Positions 11,436 to 24,167 of a stretch of 64,000 nucleotides of DNA are shown one piece after another. The stretch is from Adiantum capillus-veneris. Its lineage: Eukaryota; Streptophyta; Polypodiopsida; Polypodiales; Pteridaceae. Numbering within the stretch: position 1 is the first letter of the stretch; every line of letters begins with the position of its first letter. Location of the stretch: positions 57,888,753 to 57,952,752 of the forward strand of contig CM043959.1 in NCBI GenBank assembly GCA_014529385.2, in the 5' to 3' direction. The notes beneath the pieces are model-generated. The model ran no database searches. It worked only from the letters and a program-made list of their open reading frames with translations, and was not told where the DNA came from. The translations under genes and the position numbers were made by a program.

Positions 11436-12872
11436 CTAGAGATCTACATTCCTTAGTCCTTGGATAAATATAAGCATAAGTCTGGACTGAGTTGGCAGTT
11501 CTTCCACAAGGCAGAACTTAACATATTTTTTAGTTGTAGGGCTGCCTTTCGCACAGATTCCCATCTTTCTGTTTGAATTTAGGATTTGTGAGACGGTATT
11601 ATGAGCTATCCCCCTTTGTGAGAATTCCTCGATAAAATCGTCAAACACCTCCTCCATAGACTCAAAGTCTCTACGCTCCACAGAGTCAAACCAAGTAGCA
11701 GCATCATCCTCTAGGGTTAGTCCAAACCCTGCAAATTGGGTAGGGAAATCTAACACCTCTTCCACTCTAATTACACGCACAAAGGCTGCTACATTATCTT
11801 TTGGATCTCTGTTTCCTGTGTATTTCTTGTTTACCCATTTTTGCACTTGAGAAGGTCTAATTCTACGATGGTCTACAAATCTCATCATTGGATCTCCATG
11901 TCCCAATCTATATACCTCCTCTGGTCTTCTGTAGTAGGTTGGTTCCTCTCCCAGTGGTGTTCCTAAGCCGTAATTTCTAACAGTTCTTGCAAGAGATGGT
12001 TCATCTCTTCGAACTCGTTCTATGGGTGGTCTTCCAGGCTCCGTTGACCCTTGAGTTTTTGGCTTACTCTCTCCTTGATACCTTGAATAGAGTGGTGGTT
12101 CTTGCAAATCCCTTAGCCCTCGTGCGGCTTGATAACCATCTCGATTTCGGTCTTGCTCTAATGTTGCACTCTGTCGAAGCCATGCCTGGAATGATGGCTG
12201 AGTTGTTGGTTGGTTTTGGTTGTTGAATGTCTGCGGTCTGGTGGAATGTGAGGTCACGTCATATTCCTCTGAGAAGGGATTTGTCGACTTGCTAGGGGTG
12301 TAGGTGGCTCTTGGCACTTCATCGGGGGCATATGTTGATGCTCCTGGAACTGTTGCCTTTTCTACCTCCTCTAGGAAAATACGTTGGTATTCTCTCCCGT
12401 ACCTATCAACAAAAACGATATCCTTCCCCATTGCAATTTCATAAGAGAATAAGTAAAGAACCTTGTCTGTGCTTAACTCGTTTGGATAGGGTTCTTTGCA
12501 AAGAAAGTAGGAGACTATTCCCTCACTCTCATGCTTGTAGATTCCCACGTTCTCATTATAAGTTGAAACCCTGGTTGTTTTCTTATCATACATAAAAATT
12601 GCTCCAGGTCGATCAATGTTTGGAGGCGGTTCTTGAGTTTCTGAAACCATTTTTCCCTTCACCATGTTATCTCCATATCTGTTGTAATCCTCATGGTTAC
12701 TAACTATCAGATAGTGGTTCCCCTTTTTGTCTCGGAATCTATCTCCATCATCATAGACTCGAATTATCTCCAGTCTCTGAGCCGGACTTTCTTCAATACA
12801 AATACACTTGTGTCCTCGATAGTCAGAATAAACTAGGGCTCCCCTTGAGTTTGTTCCTTCTAAGAAGATCAC
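11436..12872 (-). pseudogene. Gag capsid region, 478 aa
   Basis: The N-terminal 200 residues are unrecognised. The C-terminal 140 residues match the plant gypsy retrotransposon gag (capsid) fold: VQKWVNKKYTGNRDPKDNVAAF, then GLTLEDDAATWFDSV and EEVFDDFIEEFSQRG. The frame ends at a stop shortly before the next same-frame gag piece, so it is truncated. It would form the particle core around the element RNA. Confidence 0.75.
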
Positions 12873-13134
12873 AGTGAACTTGGATTATTCAAGGGATTTA
12901 GGGAGGTGCTTCCTCCTGGCATTGGTCCGTCATAGGTGAATCCTCCTGGTTGTTGACTACCCATCATGAAGAAGGATTTGTCTGATGAAGTGTCGGTATC
13001 ACTACCCTCCTCAATAATCGGTGCTAGTGGATCTAGCCTTGCCTAGGTTACACTCTCCTCGGTGGACACTAAGCTACCTTGGTCATCTTCCACCTTCTGG
13101 TCTCTAAAAATGTATCTTCCTGATCTTAAAATCA

Positions 13135-13322
13135 TCAAAACTTATCAATGCAACTTATTACAATTCCAACCACTCACATGGAAAAGGATCAGTCTCCGCC
13201 CAAATTCTTGCTTTGCTGCTTCTGAATATCAAAACTTATCAATGCAACTTATTACAATTCCAACCACTCACCTGGAAAAGGATCAGTCTCCGCACAACTT
13301 CTTGCTTTGCTGCTGCTGAATA
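13135..13322. repeat. 94-bp tandem duplication
   Basis: Two adjacent copies (13135-13228 and 13229-13322) both begin TCAAAACTTATCAATGCAAC and run to a TTGCTTTGCTGC block. They differ at only a few bases, so the duplication is fairly recent. It lies in the retroelement leader, upstream of gag on the minus strand. Confidence 0.85.
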
Positions 13323-13652
13323 TATGTACACAAGCGTTTAATTTCGGCAATCGAATCAAAGCATTTAACCGCTAGAGGTTATCTTAGTAATGATTGGTAT
13401 AACTGGAGAGTTAATCTCAACCACTACTGTATCTTATACACTGTTGATGTTCTGGATTAGGTCTGCTAATCTGGAACTGTACTTCCCTCGGATGTTGGTC
13501 AATTTACGTAAAAAATTTTGAATTCAGTCTTCGCTCCGTCAAATGGACAAACAAGGTCCAAATTCACTCCTGAAAGAAGTTCTGGAATCCTTAAGCCAAA
13601 TGGTACCTCACAGTCTAAGCCCAGTCAAATTTTCTCTTCACTAAGCCCCAAT

Positions 13653-14523
13653 AGACATCCTACGCGTAGGATGTCTCCTGCTCTGTTTTGCCTGGATTCT
13701 TGCACTATGGATTCCCCTTGATGTGCTGAGTCCATAGCTGTTTTTACTTTTTTATTTGGACACCTATAAGCCGGTCAATGGATCAGAAATATGTTCTGAC
13801 AACCTGCTGCTGGTCTTGATCAGTCAAATCAACCCCAATTTGGACCAAAATTGACTACGAGGCTTGCCTCAGGCTATACAACACCTTGCTATGCCCACAT
13901 TTAGTATCTGGCTTCAATTTCTTGCTTTAGACATCCTACACGTAGGATGTCTTTTTGCCCAGAATGGCTTCAAATGCAAAGCACAGGCTCCCCTTGAGGT
14001 GCTGATCACTTTGGTATGCTCAAAATTAAGTTTGGAGTGCAAAATCACACAGATGACATCCTACGTGTAGAATGTCTTTTTGACATGTTTGACCCCATGC
14101 TTGACCCACAACTTCCCCTTGATGTCAGCAACCCAGTGGTATGCTTAGATTTTAATGGTTTGGATTTCAAAAGTCCCCAATTTTAGCTGTTCTAGCCTTT
14201 TTCAGTCAAAAGTGCTAAAGTCTGCTTAGAACCCAATTTTCTCACATAAATGAGATGAAACCTCTCTCAGTCACTCAATATATCATGCAGATCATGCTCA
14301 TGTAGTCATCCTATGGTTTTGGTCTTAAAATGATGCCTTGGCATAATTTGGGTAGGATGTCTGGCAATTTCAGTCTATCTGGCCTTATCCTGTCAAGATA
14401 TGGTCAAATTTCCACTTTCCATGTGAAAATAGGGTAAACCCCACCTTCTGAACACACTGGTCAACTCAAAATTCCAAAATTCCCACCAGATTAGTCTGTA
14501 GACATCCTACGCGTAGGATGTCT
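13653..14523. repeat. Series of 24-bp palindromes in the retroelement leader
   Basis: Perfect 24-bp palindromes with half-site AGACATCCTACG lie at 13653-13676 and 14500-14523. Near-identical copies are at 13929-13952 (one change) and 14054-14077 (a few changes), with half-copies at about 14352-14362 and, inside the LTR, 15392-15404. Three of them are followed about 50-70 nt later by a CCCCTTGATGTGCTGA-like string, so the repeated unit is composite. On the minus-strand RNA each would form a strong hairpin, or allow dimer pairing, between the PBS and gag. Confidence 0.85.
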
Positions 14524-15024
14524 CCTAGCTTAAAATTAAATTTTTTCCTGATAGAAATGCTCCTGATGCTCTATAGCTCTATCAGAAACACTCACCATAA
14601 CTTTTGGACTTCACTTCAGCTTTCAAACACACTTTTGCGTCTTTTACAACCTTCTACCAAGCAAGTATACATGCATGAAGTGCTCTAGATCTTGAATCAT
14701 GATGTCCTACTTACTCTACTCCTACTCATCATTGAAATGGTGATAATGGTGTTTTGGTTGCTTCCTGGCCTCTCTTGGACTCTCAAGCTCTCCTCTCACC
14801 GCTTCTACCACTCCAACTCCTACTCAAGAACTCAACTAATATCTAAAACTATCTCAGTCTACCTAAGTCGAAGGATCTAGGCCAGACACACGCTCCCTAG
14901 ACTCCTTCTAGGACCTAGAGAGTGCTCCAACCTTTGATCCTATCTAAATGTAAAACGAGACTCTTGGCAAGCCAAAGAATCCCTATCCTCAAGGCTAGTC
15001 TCGGTCACCTACCTAAGGTTTTCA

Positions 15025-15042
15025 TCCCCGGCAGCGGCGCCA
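15025..15042 (-). promoter_or_regulatory. Primer-binding site, tRNA-Asp type
   Basis: The minus strand reads TGGCGCCGCTGCCGGGGA, complementary to the 3' end of plant tRNA-Asp and typical of Tat/Athila-branch gypsy elements. One base separates it from the TG...CA-type LTR edge at 15044 (TGTTGGACGG on the plus strand). It fixes the direction of the element as minus and its 5' LTR as lying to the right. Confidence 0.85.
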
Positions 15043-15043
15043 A

Positions 15044-16036
15044 TGTTGGACGGATACGCCGCGATGGACGTCATCACAGCGAGAACTCACCTTACAAGAT
15101 TTGTCAGCTAAGGACGAAGCTCGACCCGCAGGCGCGTGGAAGCAAGCATAGGGTGTCAGCCTACACTCGACCGACTCCTAAGTAATTCCTACAGAGGTCT
15201 CTACCCAATGTCTAAGTCAGCCTTCAAGAGTGCATAAGAGGAAACTTCCTACAACGCTTTCTAGAGCCCAACACTCATCAAACAATCTCTAAACACCACA
15301 GAACTTGAAGGAGACCCTACTAACACCAATAGGTCGCTCTCCCTAAGGTCTATGAACCAAAACCCCAACCCAAAACACCCGATGCAAAATCACGTAGGAT
15401 GTCTGGCCGAAATTTGCAGGTCTTCGTTTCCGAAATCTAAAGTTCTTAATGTGTCGCTTTACTCAATGCGAACACGTGGATATGCTGCAATGCAAAATAG
15501 GACAACGTATGCTCACCGAATCACCAGATGAAGCTCGTAGATGGAGCTCACAAAACCGGACCGTCCGCGCGCAATGTAGGTATCGGCGCGTAGCTCTCGT
15601 CGGGGACAACACGCTGCACTTCTCCGCACTCGATTCCAACCACCGGTACGCGCGTAGCATCAAGATGAAGCTCTCACTCTCTCTCGTACACAGTATGCTC
15701 ACTCATAGACTTCAAAACTTTTTAAAATGACAAAAGGTTTTTTCATTAAGGTAAAAAAGTGGTATAAATACCTTACAATTCTCAAACCCTAAAGTTCCAA
15801 ATTAACCATCTACTCAATCTAAGTGTCAAAACTGGGATACAATCTGGAAACTTTTGTAAGCCCCAATATTTACAAGGTGAAATGTCGGGTTTTATCAATA
15901 AATGAATAATTACAAAACATTAACCATCTACTCAATCTAAGTGTCAAAACTGGGATACAATCTGGAAACTTTTGTAAGCCCCAATATTTACAAGGTGAAA
16001 TGTCGGGTTTTATCAATAAATGAATAATTACAAAAA
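15044..16036 (-). repeat. Probable 5' LTR of the gypsy element (right end approximate)
   Basis: Starts with TGTTGGACGG directly next to the PBS. It contains a TATA-like stretch (minus strand of the GGTATAAATACC segment near 15751-15762) and a half-copy of the leader palindrome at 15392-15404. An internal 118-bp tandem duplication (15801-15918 and 15919-16036) is nearly perfect. The outer end cannot be fixed because the partner LTR was not found; I set it at the end of the duplication as a working limit. Confidence 0.45.
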
Positions 16037-18660
16037 ATGATAATCTGTCGAGCCGTCATTTTCCGTAGGGTGTGTCCAGCTTCTAACACTCCACATGGTG
16101 GAGAATGTAGTGAGGAAAACCTAGAAATCATGATTGAGCACAATGCAATTTCCTTGGGGGTCCACCTTAAAATATGTAAAGTTGTAGCACATGAGTTCAT
16201 CAAGAGGGTTTTTTAATTTCAAGATGGTCTTGGCGCCGAGCCTATAGTATACTGGGTAAGAGCCTAGCAAGTCTAAACCAATGGGAATAGAGACTAGAGA
16301 GCTCCTTACTTCACAAGATTCCCACAAGATAAGGGGTCCTTTATCTAGGGGTAGCGTCTGACTATATAAAGGAATGGTTGGGTGGAGCTTCACCGGGCCT
16401 TGTCTAGTCTAGTTTGAGGTCATGGGGTGTTATTCCCTCTCCTCCAATAAATAACGGTCTCCTCATCTTATACTGGATACACAAGGAATAGACTAAAAGT
16501 GTTTGTTTCACTAGTTAAATATATGAAGTCAATGTCTTCTTACGTGTGGATGTAGCCACTTTTATTAACACTAGATTGGAAAGAGGACACTATTATGACC
16601 TCTTAACCAAGCAATTTCCTAGAATCATTTCAAGGGATTCTAATAACGTCTTAGAGTGTTTTATATCCACAAAGATAGCTTATGAGCTGAATTTTTTTTT
16701 TTTTGAAATATGGATTCTAGCTCTAGAATTGTCTTTCATAAGCACTTTCTACCAGAAAACATGTGCTAGTTTTGTCCATTTTTCATAAAGTTGGCGATAA
16801 ACCACCATAAAATTCTCCTTAGTGAGTCCTAGGGTGCTACATAATTGGCCTTGATCATTATAAAGGTTTTCTAATGCTTCTAATGCATGGATATTCTATG
16901 TACTTGAGGTTATGGGCTATTTATGAAAATTGTGCCATGCAAATTTATGGACAAATTTTACATTTTGATCAATCTTTTGGAAGTGTATATTAAATAGAAA
17001 AGCAAGTTTGATTGTGCATACAGACTCATCACCATATATTGCACCTTTCATGAGTTTTGGGAAACGAATATCCCCAATAGCTAATGATACAAAGTCGGGA
17101 AAAAAAATCATTCTACCAAAATCATAGTCATTTTGAGTTAGATATGTATTATGACCAATATTGCTCATTTCCTTCAATGGACATGGTTGATTTGTGTCTT
17201 AGGTATAGATCTATTCATGCAATGTCAATTTGGCTACAAGTACATACTTTTCAAAGAGATTGAGATGGCCACAATGTGGAAACCAATTTTTTCATTCGTG
17301 TAGTTTTTTTGTTTTGTAGTTATGTCTAGAATTATCATAAGAAAACATATTTGTATGTTTTTGATGCTTTGTGGTTGTTAGTATGAAGGTGAATTGCCAA
17401 TGTGTATTGATAACATAAAGCATTTTTATGTGTAAATATGGATGTATGTGCAAACACTCATGATCTGAAAAATACAAAAATGCAACTTTTTTTGTACTTA
17501 ATTTTATGCACAACCAAAAAAATAGAGGGATATAAAAAACTTATACTTACATTAGAAACCCATTGAAGGTAATAAGGAAGATAGACTGATCGCGTAAAAA
17601 ATTCTCTACTACGTGGTGCAGCATGGGGTTAGTCATGAAAATATGTTTTTTCATTCAATCGCAGCACTACATTGGACTTGGAAGCTTGTCATGACCTAGG
17701 AATCAAGAAATATGCATGTTACTTGTTTCTCCCATGTAGAATGGATTCTTAGCATCAAGACTTAATTTTATGCACAACCAAAAAAATAGAGGGATATAAA
17801 AACCTTATACTTACATTAGAAACCCATTGAAGGTAATAAGGAAGATAGACTGATCGCGTAAAAAATTCTCTACTACGTGGTGCAACATGGGGTTAGTCAT
17901 GAAAATATGTTTTTTTCATTCAATCGCAGCACTACATTGGACTTGGAAGCTTGTCATGACCTAGGAATCAAGAAATATGCATGTTACTTGTTTCTCCCAT
18001 GTAGAATGGATTCTTAGCATCAAGCTCATGTAAGGATTCTTGAAACTTCACACATATACAAGAGGGGTATTGATTTTTTTTCCAAAACTCTAAAAGGACA
18101 CTTTTATGTCTTGTTACATTACCAAACTAGTGTTCAGTGGTTGATATTCACAACATAGTACATGCACTAGTGGGAGAGTGGAGATGTGACATCGGTTGAT
18201 TCATGAAAAGTTGGAACATGGTATCAGAAAGATTGTCCAAGAGAGAGCTAAGTAAGTTCCTCACTAGCTTCTACTTTAATTATATATTATATGGAATTCC
18301 CCATTATGCAATCAATTATTGAAAAGGCCTTGATTAGTAGCATCTAAAAAAATTTAATTACATTCTACAAAAATTTCATGAGATGCTCAATAATCAAACT
18401 AATTAGTTCTGTTAGTGGCCCACCTTACCATGCATTTATCCATATTGTCATTGAGAACGGGATGGGGTTTAGGAGTGCTTTTGAACTTGCTATATTATTA
18501 TGGAGGCGATTGAGATTTTGACAAATATGTGTATGCCATGTATGCAAGACTTTTGGGTACGTAAGAGAGGTGTAAGAGTGATTAAAAAATTCACATTTTA
18601 AGCCATAAAAGGAAGAAAAAAATATTATAATTCTTGTCCTTCCATGAATCCTACATAAGA
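16037..18660. other. Noncoding stretch containing a 264-bp tandem duplication
   Basis: AT-rich, with no recognised gene. A minus-strand frame at 16917-17177 (GDIRFPKLMKGAIYGDESV...) has no family I can name. A tandem duplication occupies 17496-17759 and 17760-18024. The copies start ACTTAATTTTATGCACAACC and are almost identical (one extra T and one or two substitutions), so it is recent. Confidence 0.6.
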
Positions 18661-18839
18661 CACTACAACAAAAAAAGGTGTTATCGACGCAGATATCGAT
18701 GCGGAGCATCGCTATGTACGTCGCCATCCGCGTCGCTGTGAAACCAGTCGCTATTTGCGACGCAGGTATAGATGTGTATAGAGACGTAGATAGCGATAGA
18801 CATAGCGACGCACATAGCGACGACCATAGCAAAAAATGT

Positions 18840-18930
18840 TTTTCTTGGGCAGAGGGCAAGTAGCCTGGCCTGTGCCCAGTTAAAAGATGGACACAGCCAC
18901 AGCCAGACTTCCTGCCCTCTGCCCAAGAAA
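18840..18930. repeat. 28-bp-arm hairpin in the CACTA left subterminal region
   Basis: TTTCTTGGGCAGAGGGCA at 18840 is matched by its complement (TGCCCTCTGCCCAAGAAA) ending near 18930, with partly paired extensions to about 28 bp. It lies just inside the subterminal repeat array. Its role is unknown; it could be a transcript-end structure for the minus-strand genes. Confidence 0.7.
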
Positions 18931-19508
18931 GCGAGCAACACCAAAATATCAACCATGCTCCCGCGGGCAAAAATTTTGGCAGAGTTCCCTTTGTTTTTAC
19001 ATAAAATTTTCAAAAAAAACCATAACATGTATACGCCTCCTACACGCTATCCATGTAGGATCTCACATGAGATTTAAGGCCAATGAAAGACAACCGTACC
19101 AACTGAAAAGCATAGCCATAACTTAAAAGCATAACCATAACTTAAAACCATAACCGGCTATAACAACTTTGATCAAAACCATAATGCAGATAACCATAAC
19201 CATAAACAAAATTAACAATAACCATAAACATAACCAGAAAGAGAAACAATAACTGCCTATACAATGACAATGACAATAATCATAACCATAAGGGAAACAA
19301 TAACTGTCTGAACACTAACTGTTTGTACAAAAAAGAGACACAGAAGCGTGTCTGTGTCTCACAAAGCATATAGATGAAATCTGGTCCACTAATGACTAGG
19401 CGTCGCAACCTGCACATAGGACAACTCACAAAATTAGTATTGATATTACTTCACATATACTGACTTAATTAAATCAACTCACACATATTAACGTCTCACC
19501 TCAAGCGA

Positions 19509-20331
19509 TCAGCGAGACTGTAAGGCCTCCCAGTCTACAGGCTCTCCTGAAGCTTCAAGATCATTCAGTACTTCATAGATACCTCTGCGATATCCATCTA
19601 ACTCCTCCTCGCATGATGGAGCTCGATGCATCACAAGATTCTGCGTTTATACAAAAATCAAAGTAATAAGAATACATGATTCATCGCGTTTTAAAAAACG
19701 CCATAGTTAAGATTGGATTAGAAACTCACAAACTCATAGCGAAAGGTGTCGAAGCCTCCGCTGCCAAGATGAGATGTCCCCCTAGTCATCTGTCGTACCT
19801 GCGCGGCCTCACGCTGCTGTCTAAACCGCGTGGCCGCTATCCGCTCATCCTCCCTGATCTGAAGCCACGTCTCGTGTGGGATGTCCGAAGGCTTCGACGA
19901 GCCGGTCCTGAAAGCCTTCCGAGCTGCATCTCGTCGATGTTTGATGGTGTCCCGTGCAACACCCTTGATCCACCGCGCCGAAACAACGAAAGAACCCGGA
20001 GCAGGCTGGTACTCTCTTAGGACGGTCTCCACTATGTAAGTGACTTTTTCCTTTTCTTGCTGATCCCAAGATGTCAGAATGCTGGTCGAAAACTGCACCT
20101 CCACGAGCTGGCGAATCCGCTGTCGCATCTCAGTCCCGACTCTATTCATGTCAACAGAACCATCTCCCCGTACAATATAGAGCTTGGAGGCACTAGGATC
20201 GTGTGCCCCCCAAGGTGTCCGAGGTGTGCCAAGAGGTGTGTCGAGAGGTGTGGCTGGGTAAGACGGGGGTCGTGAGCGAGGAGGGGTCGAAGCATCTGTG
20301 GACCCTCCTCCACAGCAACCACCACCTCCAC
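19509..20331 (-). CDS. CACTA second ORF (plant transposase, Ptta/En-Spm-like accessory protein)
   Basis: The main exon runs from about 20331 to 19730 and the last exon from 19640 to 19509. The intron (19641-19729) has a GTGAGT donor and a GCAG acceptor and keeps phase 0; the last exon closes with WEALQSR and a stop. The N-terminal part is proline-rich (PRSRPPSYPATPLDTPLGTP). It is followed by a charged helical region (RQRIRQLVEVQF...DTIKHRRDAARKAF...ETWLQIREDERIAATRFRQQREAAQVRQM) of the type found in the DNA-binding accessory protein of plant CACTA elements. An upstream exon starting MADEIPDPASMSADAF at 20645 is likely, but I could not join it cleanly because a TAG precedes the best donor. 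The first exon is therefore unresolved. Confidence 0.65.
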
Positions 20332-20873
20332 CTGACGATCGCCGAGATCAGCGAGTACGCCTGTGCTGCGGAGATGAGGACGTACCCGCCTCTGCCCCAC
20401 CCCTAGGTGTCGAAGCGGCCGTGATGGGAGAAGAAGGCATCGTACCCATAGGCATCCTGAACCCCGTAGGCGTCCCCCCCCTAGGCGTCGGACCCTCGGG
20501 ATGTGAAGCCCAAAGGCGTAGTACCCGTGCCTCTGGCTACCTAGTACTGAGAAGCCTCTTCCATCTGAGCAGGCGTCATCCATGTAACGAAGCCCATGAA
20601 TGCATCTGCACTCATGGAAGCGGGATCTGGAATCTCGTCTGCCATACTAAAGTCCTGCACAAAGAAAGTAAAATAAAGCGTCAGAACACAGTTGTTTAAA
20701 TTAACTTTAAGTTTAATTTTAAATCAAAGTCTTCACACAAACACTTACAGGCCTAGGCCTCGACAAGTGATGCATCATCGATAAGATCTTGCACCGTATC
20801 ATCGTCTATCTCTAATTGCAAACATAACTCTGCCCCAACTCGTTCTGGCAGATTGTCTTCATCCATTGCATCT

Positions 20874-23052
20874 TCATCTATAAGTTAGGTAGCTCGTGGG
20901 TAGATACTTCTCAATCATGCAAACTGCCTCAATGGAGTTAGCCCTTGCGACTGCAATAGATTCCTCCCGTATCTCCTTGGAAGAGATCCACCGCACTAGC
21001 TCTGAAATCTTGTATATGCAGGTCCGCACTTCCTCCGTTAACTTATGCCAGTCGTGCGATTTCAACCCTGACAGTTGATCGTCACGGGTGAATGCTGTCT
21101 TGAGACATCGCATATATCCTGTTGGCGTCCTGAACTCTGAAATCACCCTTTTCACTTGTTGCTCTTTGTTTTTTAGCAATACCCATGGAGCTCTTGGAAG
21201 TTTTGTTTGACCAGCTACATTGGTGAAAGGCCACAGCTCTGGCATCTTTCCAACCGACTTCAAATCATCTCGTGAAGCTCGATTGTCTTTCATTCCAATG
21301 ATTGTCTTCCAGAGGAGCTCTCCCACATTCTTGAATATATGCATTGGATCCAGCAAATGGTTAATTAGTAGATCACCCCAGTATGGCAACGTATGGAGAA
21401 TGGAAAAACGTTTCATTCCTGGAACAGGTTGCCCCTCATGTTGCTCCCATCGGCGACGCCACTCTTGTACATGCATAGGACGACATTCGACGCGACCAAG
21501 CTGGCCTTCGCGCAAGTGATGGCCATCTGGAAGATAACGGTGGTGGCCTTGATAAATTGTCTTTCGAAGAGAGGCAGAATAGCGCACATCCAAAGACTGC
21601 CCGCAAATTGGACATGCATTGTATCCCGAAGTTGTTAGTCCTGCATATATCAAAGCATGAATCAGGCCAAGGAAAAGGGCTTGCGAATAGTGAGAATTTT
21701 GTAAATCAATAACCATTACCAGAAGCTTCTCCGTATCCTGGCCAATCATGCATAGTCCACATAAGAAGTCCATGGATCCTTGCATGTTGTTGTCCTACTG
21801 GTTCAACCGCATCTGCTATGTTGATCCCATGCCATAACTCTTGGATCTCGTCAACTAGTGGAGCTAGATAAACATCCATGTTTTTTGCCTTGAACTTACC
21901 AGGTATAATCAAGCTTAAAATCAAATGACCCTTCTTGATAGCAAGCCACGGCGGGAGGTTGTAATTGATAAGGCACACAGGCCAAGTGCTCCATGACGAG
22001 CTTCTCAAGCCAAATGGATTGACTCCATCCATTGCCATGCCCAAACGCAAATTGCATGGTTCACTCTTAAAATGTGGCCAGGTATCTTCAATGTGCCTCC
22101 AAGCTTTCGAATCAGTGGGCACCATAGATGTGGCATCAGTGGATCTATTCGTAGAATGCCACTGCATCAACTTTGCAATGGAACCACAACGAAACATGCT
22201 TTTTATCCTAGGAATAATAGGGAAATGCCGCAACACTTTAGCTGGCACTGTCTCGCCAACTGCATCTTGTTTGTAGCGCATTGCTCTGCACTTAGGACAC
22301 GACAGACAATCTGCGAATTCATTGCGAAAAAGAATGCAATCATTTGGACATGCATGAATCTTGTTGTAGTCCAAGCCAACTGAGGTCAAAAGTTGCTTTG
22401 CGTCGGGCCTGGATGGGGACATTTGATTGCCAGCCGGGAGAAGTTGCTCCTGCAATAACCTGTTTAAGCCACATCAAATTAAAAAGCTCTCCGAGCACAT
22501 CACCGTTGCAATCGAAAAATCTCTTTTGTAAATTACGTACCTAAACAAAGCAGTGACGTTTTCATCTGACCACCCGTACACTGACTGAAGATTCAAAAAC
22601 GCCAGACAAGTACGAAGCACAGATATTTTGGCGCCTTCATAGATTGGTTGACGTGCCAACTTCCTCAACATGTCTTCAGGAGATAGGCGCACGGCTTCTG
22701 GTGCTACTTCGTTCGCGTTCTCCTCGCTTGTCTGGAAGAAGGCATCCAGCATCTCCTCCATGCCGTCTTCTTCTGTCTGTAAGCCCTTTTCTGCTTCCAT
22801 CAGTGGCTCTATATTGGTCGGACCTTCACGCATAATCTTTTTTCTCTCTCTCTCAGATGTAGGTGCTATGTCGCGGAAATCAATGCCCGTTCCATAGGAG
22901 TCGTATCGCAGATTCTGTACGGTTTCTCTAGCAAACTCTCCGTACTTGTGCACATGCTCATTACATATCCTATGCTTGCGCAGGATTTGATACTTGCAGA
23001 GCGTGCACGAGCATGCAATCTTTTCCTCCATGTTAGTTGATGATGTTGCCAT
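20874..23052 (-). CDS. CACTA transposase (TNP2/Transposase_21 type), three exons
   Basis: Predicted exons 23052-22541, 22459-21720 and 21640-20874 total 2019 nt and give one open frame of 672 residues. The 81- and 79-bp introns have GT-AG ends. The second join recreates GEASGLTTSGYNACPIC, matching the conserved G..SG...ACP.C of the family. The N-terminus has a transposase-associated Cys/His segment (CSCTLCKYQILRKHRICNEHVHKYG). The central region has CPNDCILFRNE, CPKCRAMRY, MAMDGVNPFG (a catalytic-region aspartate) and WTMHDWPGYGEASG. The third exon has LLDPMHIFKNVGELLWKTI. It ends YLPTSYLTYR, shorter than the roughly 1000 residues usual for TNP2. Either the C-terminal DUF4218 part is truncated or a further exon lies in the acidic frame just downstream. 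Confidence 0.9.
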
Positions 23053-23372
23053 CTACAATGATTATAAATGTTGTTTTAATATATATATATATATATACTC
23101 CTCACAATGTAAACTACCTCGCATTCTCTAGTCTTGCCCAATCTCCGTACACCTCGGTCCAGATGTGTACGGAGATCAGGACCACCGGGTCAAAATCTCG
23201 TCTTTATTGGTCAAATCCTATATGGGTAGACACATACGTGCACTCCCAGGTGTACATGGCAATGCATGTAACAGACAAAACCCCTTTGCCTCTTTTAGTT
23301 CCATAGTTTCTTCTCTGTCTACGTACCCTATCTCTCGTTCTTTCTCTCTCGATCTCGATCTCGCTCTCGCTA

Positions 23373-23405
<33 letters not shown>

Positions 23406-23503
23406 TGATCTCGCTCTCGCTATCTCTCTTTCTCTATTTTCCTATCGCTCTCTATTTCTCTATTTTCCTATTTCTCTGCCATAACTCCTAGAGCTCCACT
23501 TCC

Positions 23504-23541
<38 letters not shown>

Positions 23542-23579
23542 ATATATATATATATATATATATATAACTCTCTTTCTCT

Positions 23580-23642
<63 letters not shown>

Positions 23643-24095
23643 CCCTATCTCTCTAATGATCGAACGAGCGACTGATCTAGGGAGATCTAGACGCCCACGA
23701 CTGCGGAGGACTACACAACATCGACAGAGGCTGCATCAGAGGATCTAGCTAGGTCACTTTGGCTCGACATGCACAACGTCCGATCAGAGTACTGACCATG
23801 GAGGAGATCTACCTATCCCAACTACCTCGTTTGGCCGTTTATTCAACACCTAGTAGTTTAGGATTCCATAATATTTTATTTTGTCATCTTCTTACTCTGA
23901 CTTTGTATCAGATCCATCACATTGTAACTTTCTTGTCTCATGTCTCATAGGTTACTTTGGCCTTTCGAAGACTTTAATATAACATTTCATTTCATTTCTC
24001 TCTTTAATTTTTTTTTCTTTAGTTTTAATTTCCTAAGCATACATTAATTCTCTCTTGATCTCTCTCTCTTTGATTACCTACACACACACACACAC

Positions 24096-24149
<54 letters not shown>

Positions 24150-24167
24150 TACACACACACACGATGT

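Larger units (their letters stand above)
3408..16036 (-). mobile_element. Degenerate Ty3/gypsy retrotransposon (Tat/Athila-like)
   Basis: A long minus-strand retroelement. From 5' to 3' it has LTR (from 15044), PBS (15025-15042), a roughly 2-kb leader, gag (12872-11436), zinc knuckle, a linker ORF, retropepsin (about 9195-8950), RT (7981-6689), RNase H, integrase (to 4487), a second retropepsin (4532-4173) and a basic ORF (4162-3479). The gag-PR-RT-RH-IN order defines Ty3/gypsy, and the tRNA-Asp-type PBS is typical of the plant Tat/Athila branch. The coding region is split by several in-frame stops and 1-nt shifts, so this copy is not autonomous. I could not locate the left LTR, so the left boundary is a minimum and the right boundary is approximate. 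Confidence 0.85.

Noticed and set aside
13653-14523. CRISPR-like array from regularly repeated palindromes
   Set aside because: Spacing is irregular, spacers are not of uniform length and the DNA is plant nuclear; a retroelement leader repeat explains it.
19080-19300. Telomere-like array from repeated AACCATAA
   Set aside because: The unit is irregular and not TTTAGGG/CCCTAAA; it is simple A/C-rich sequence inside the CACTA element.
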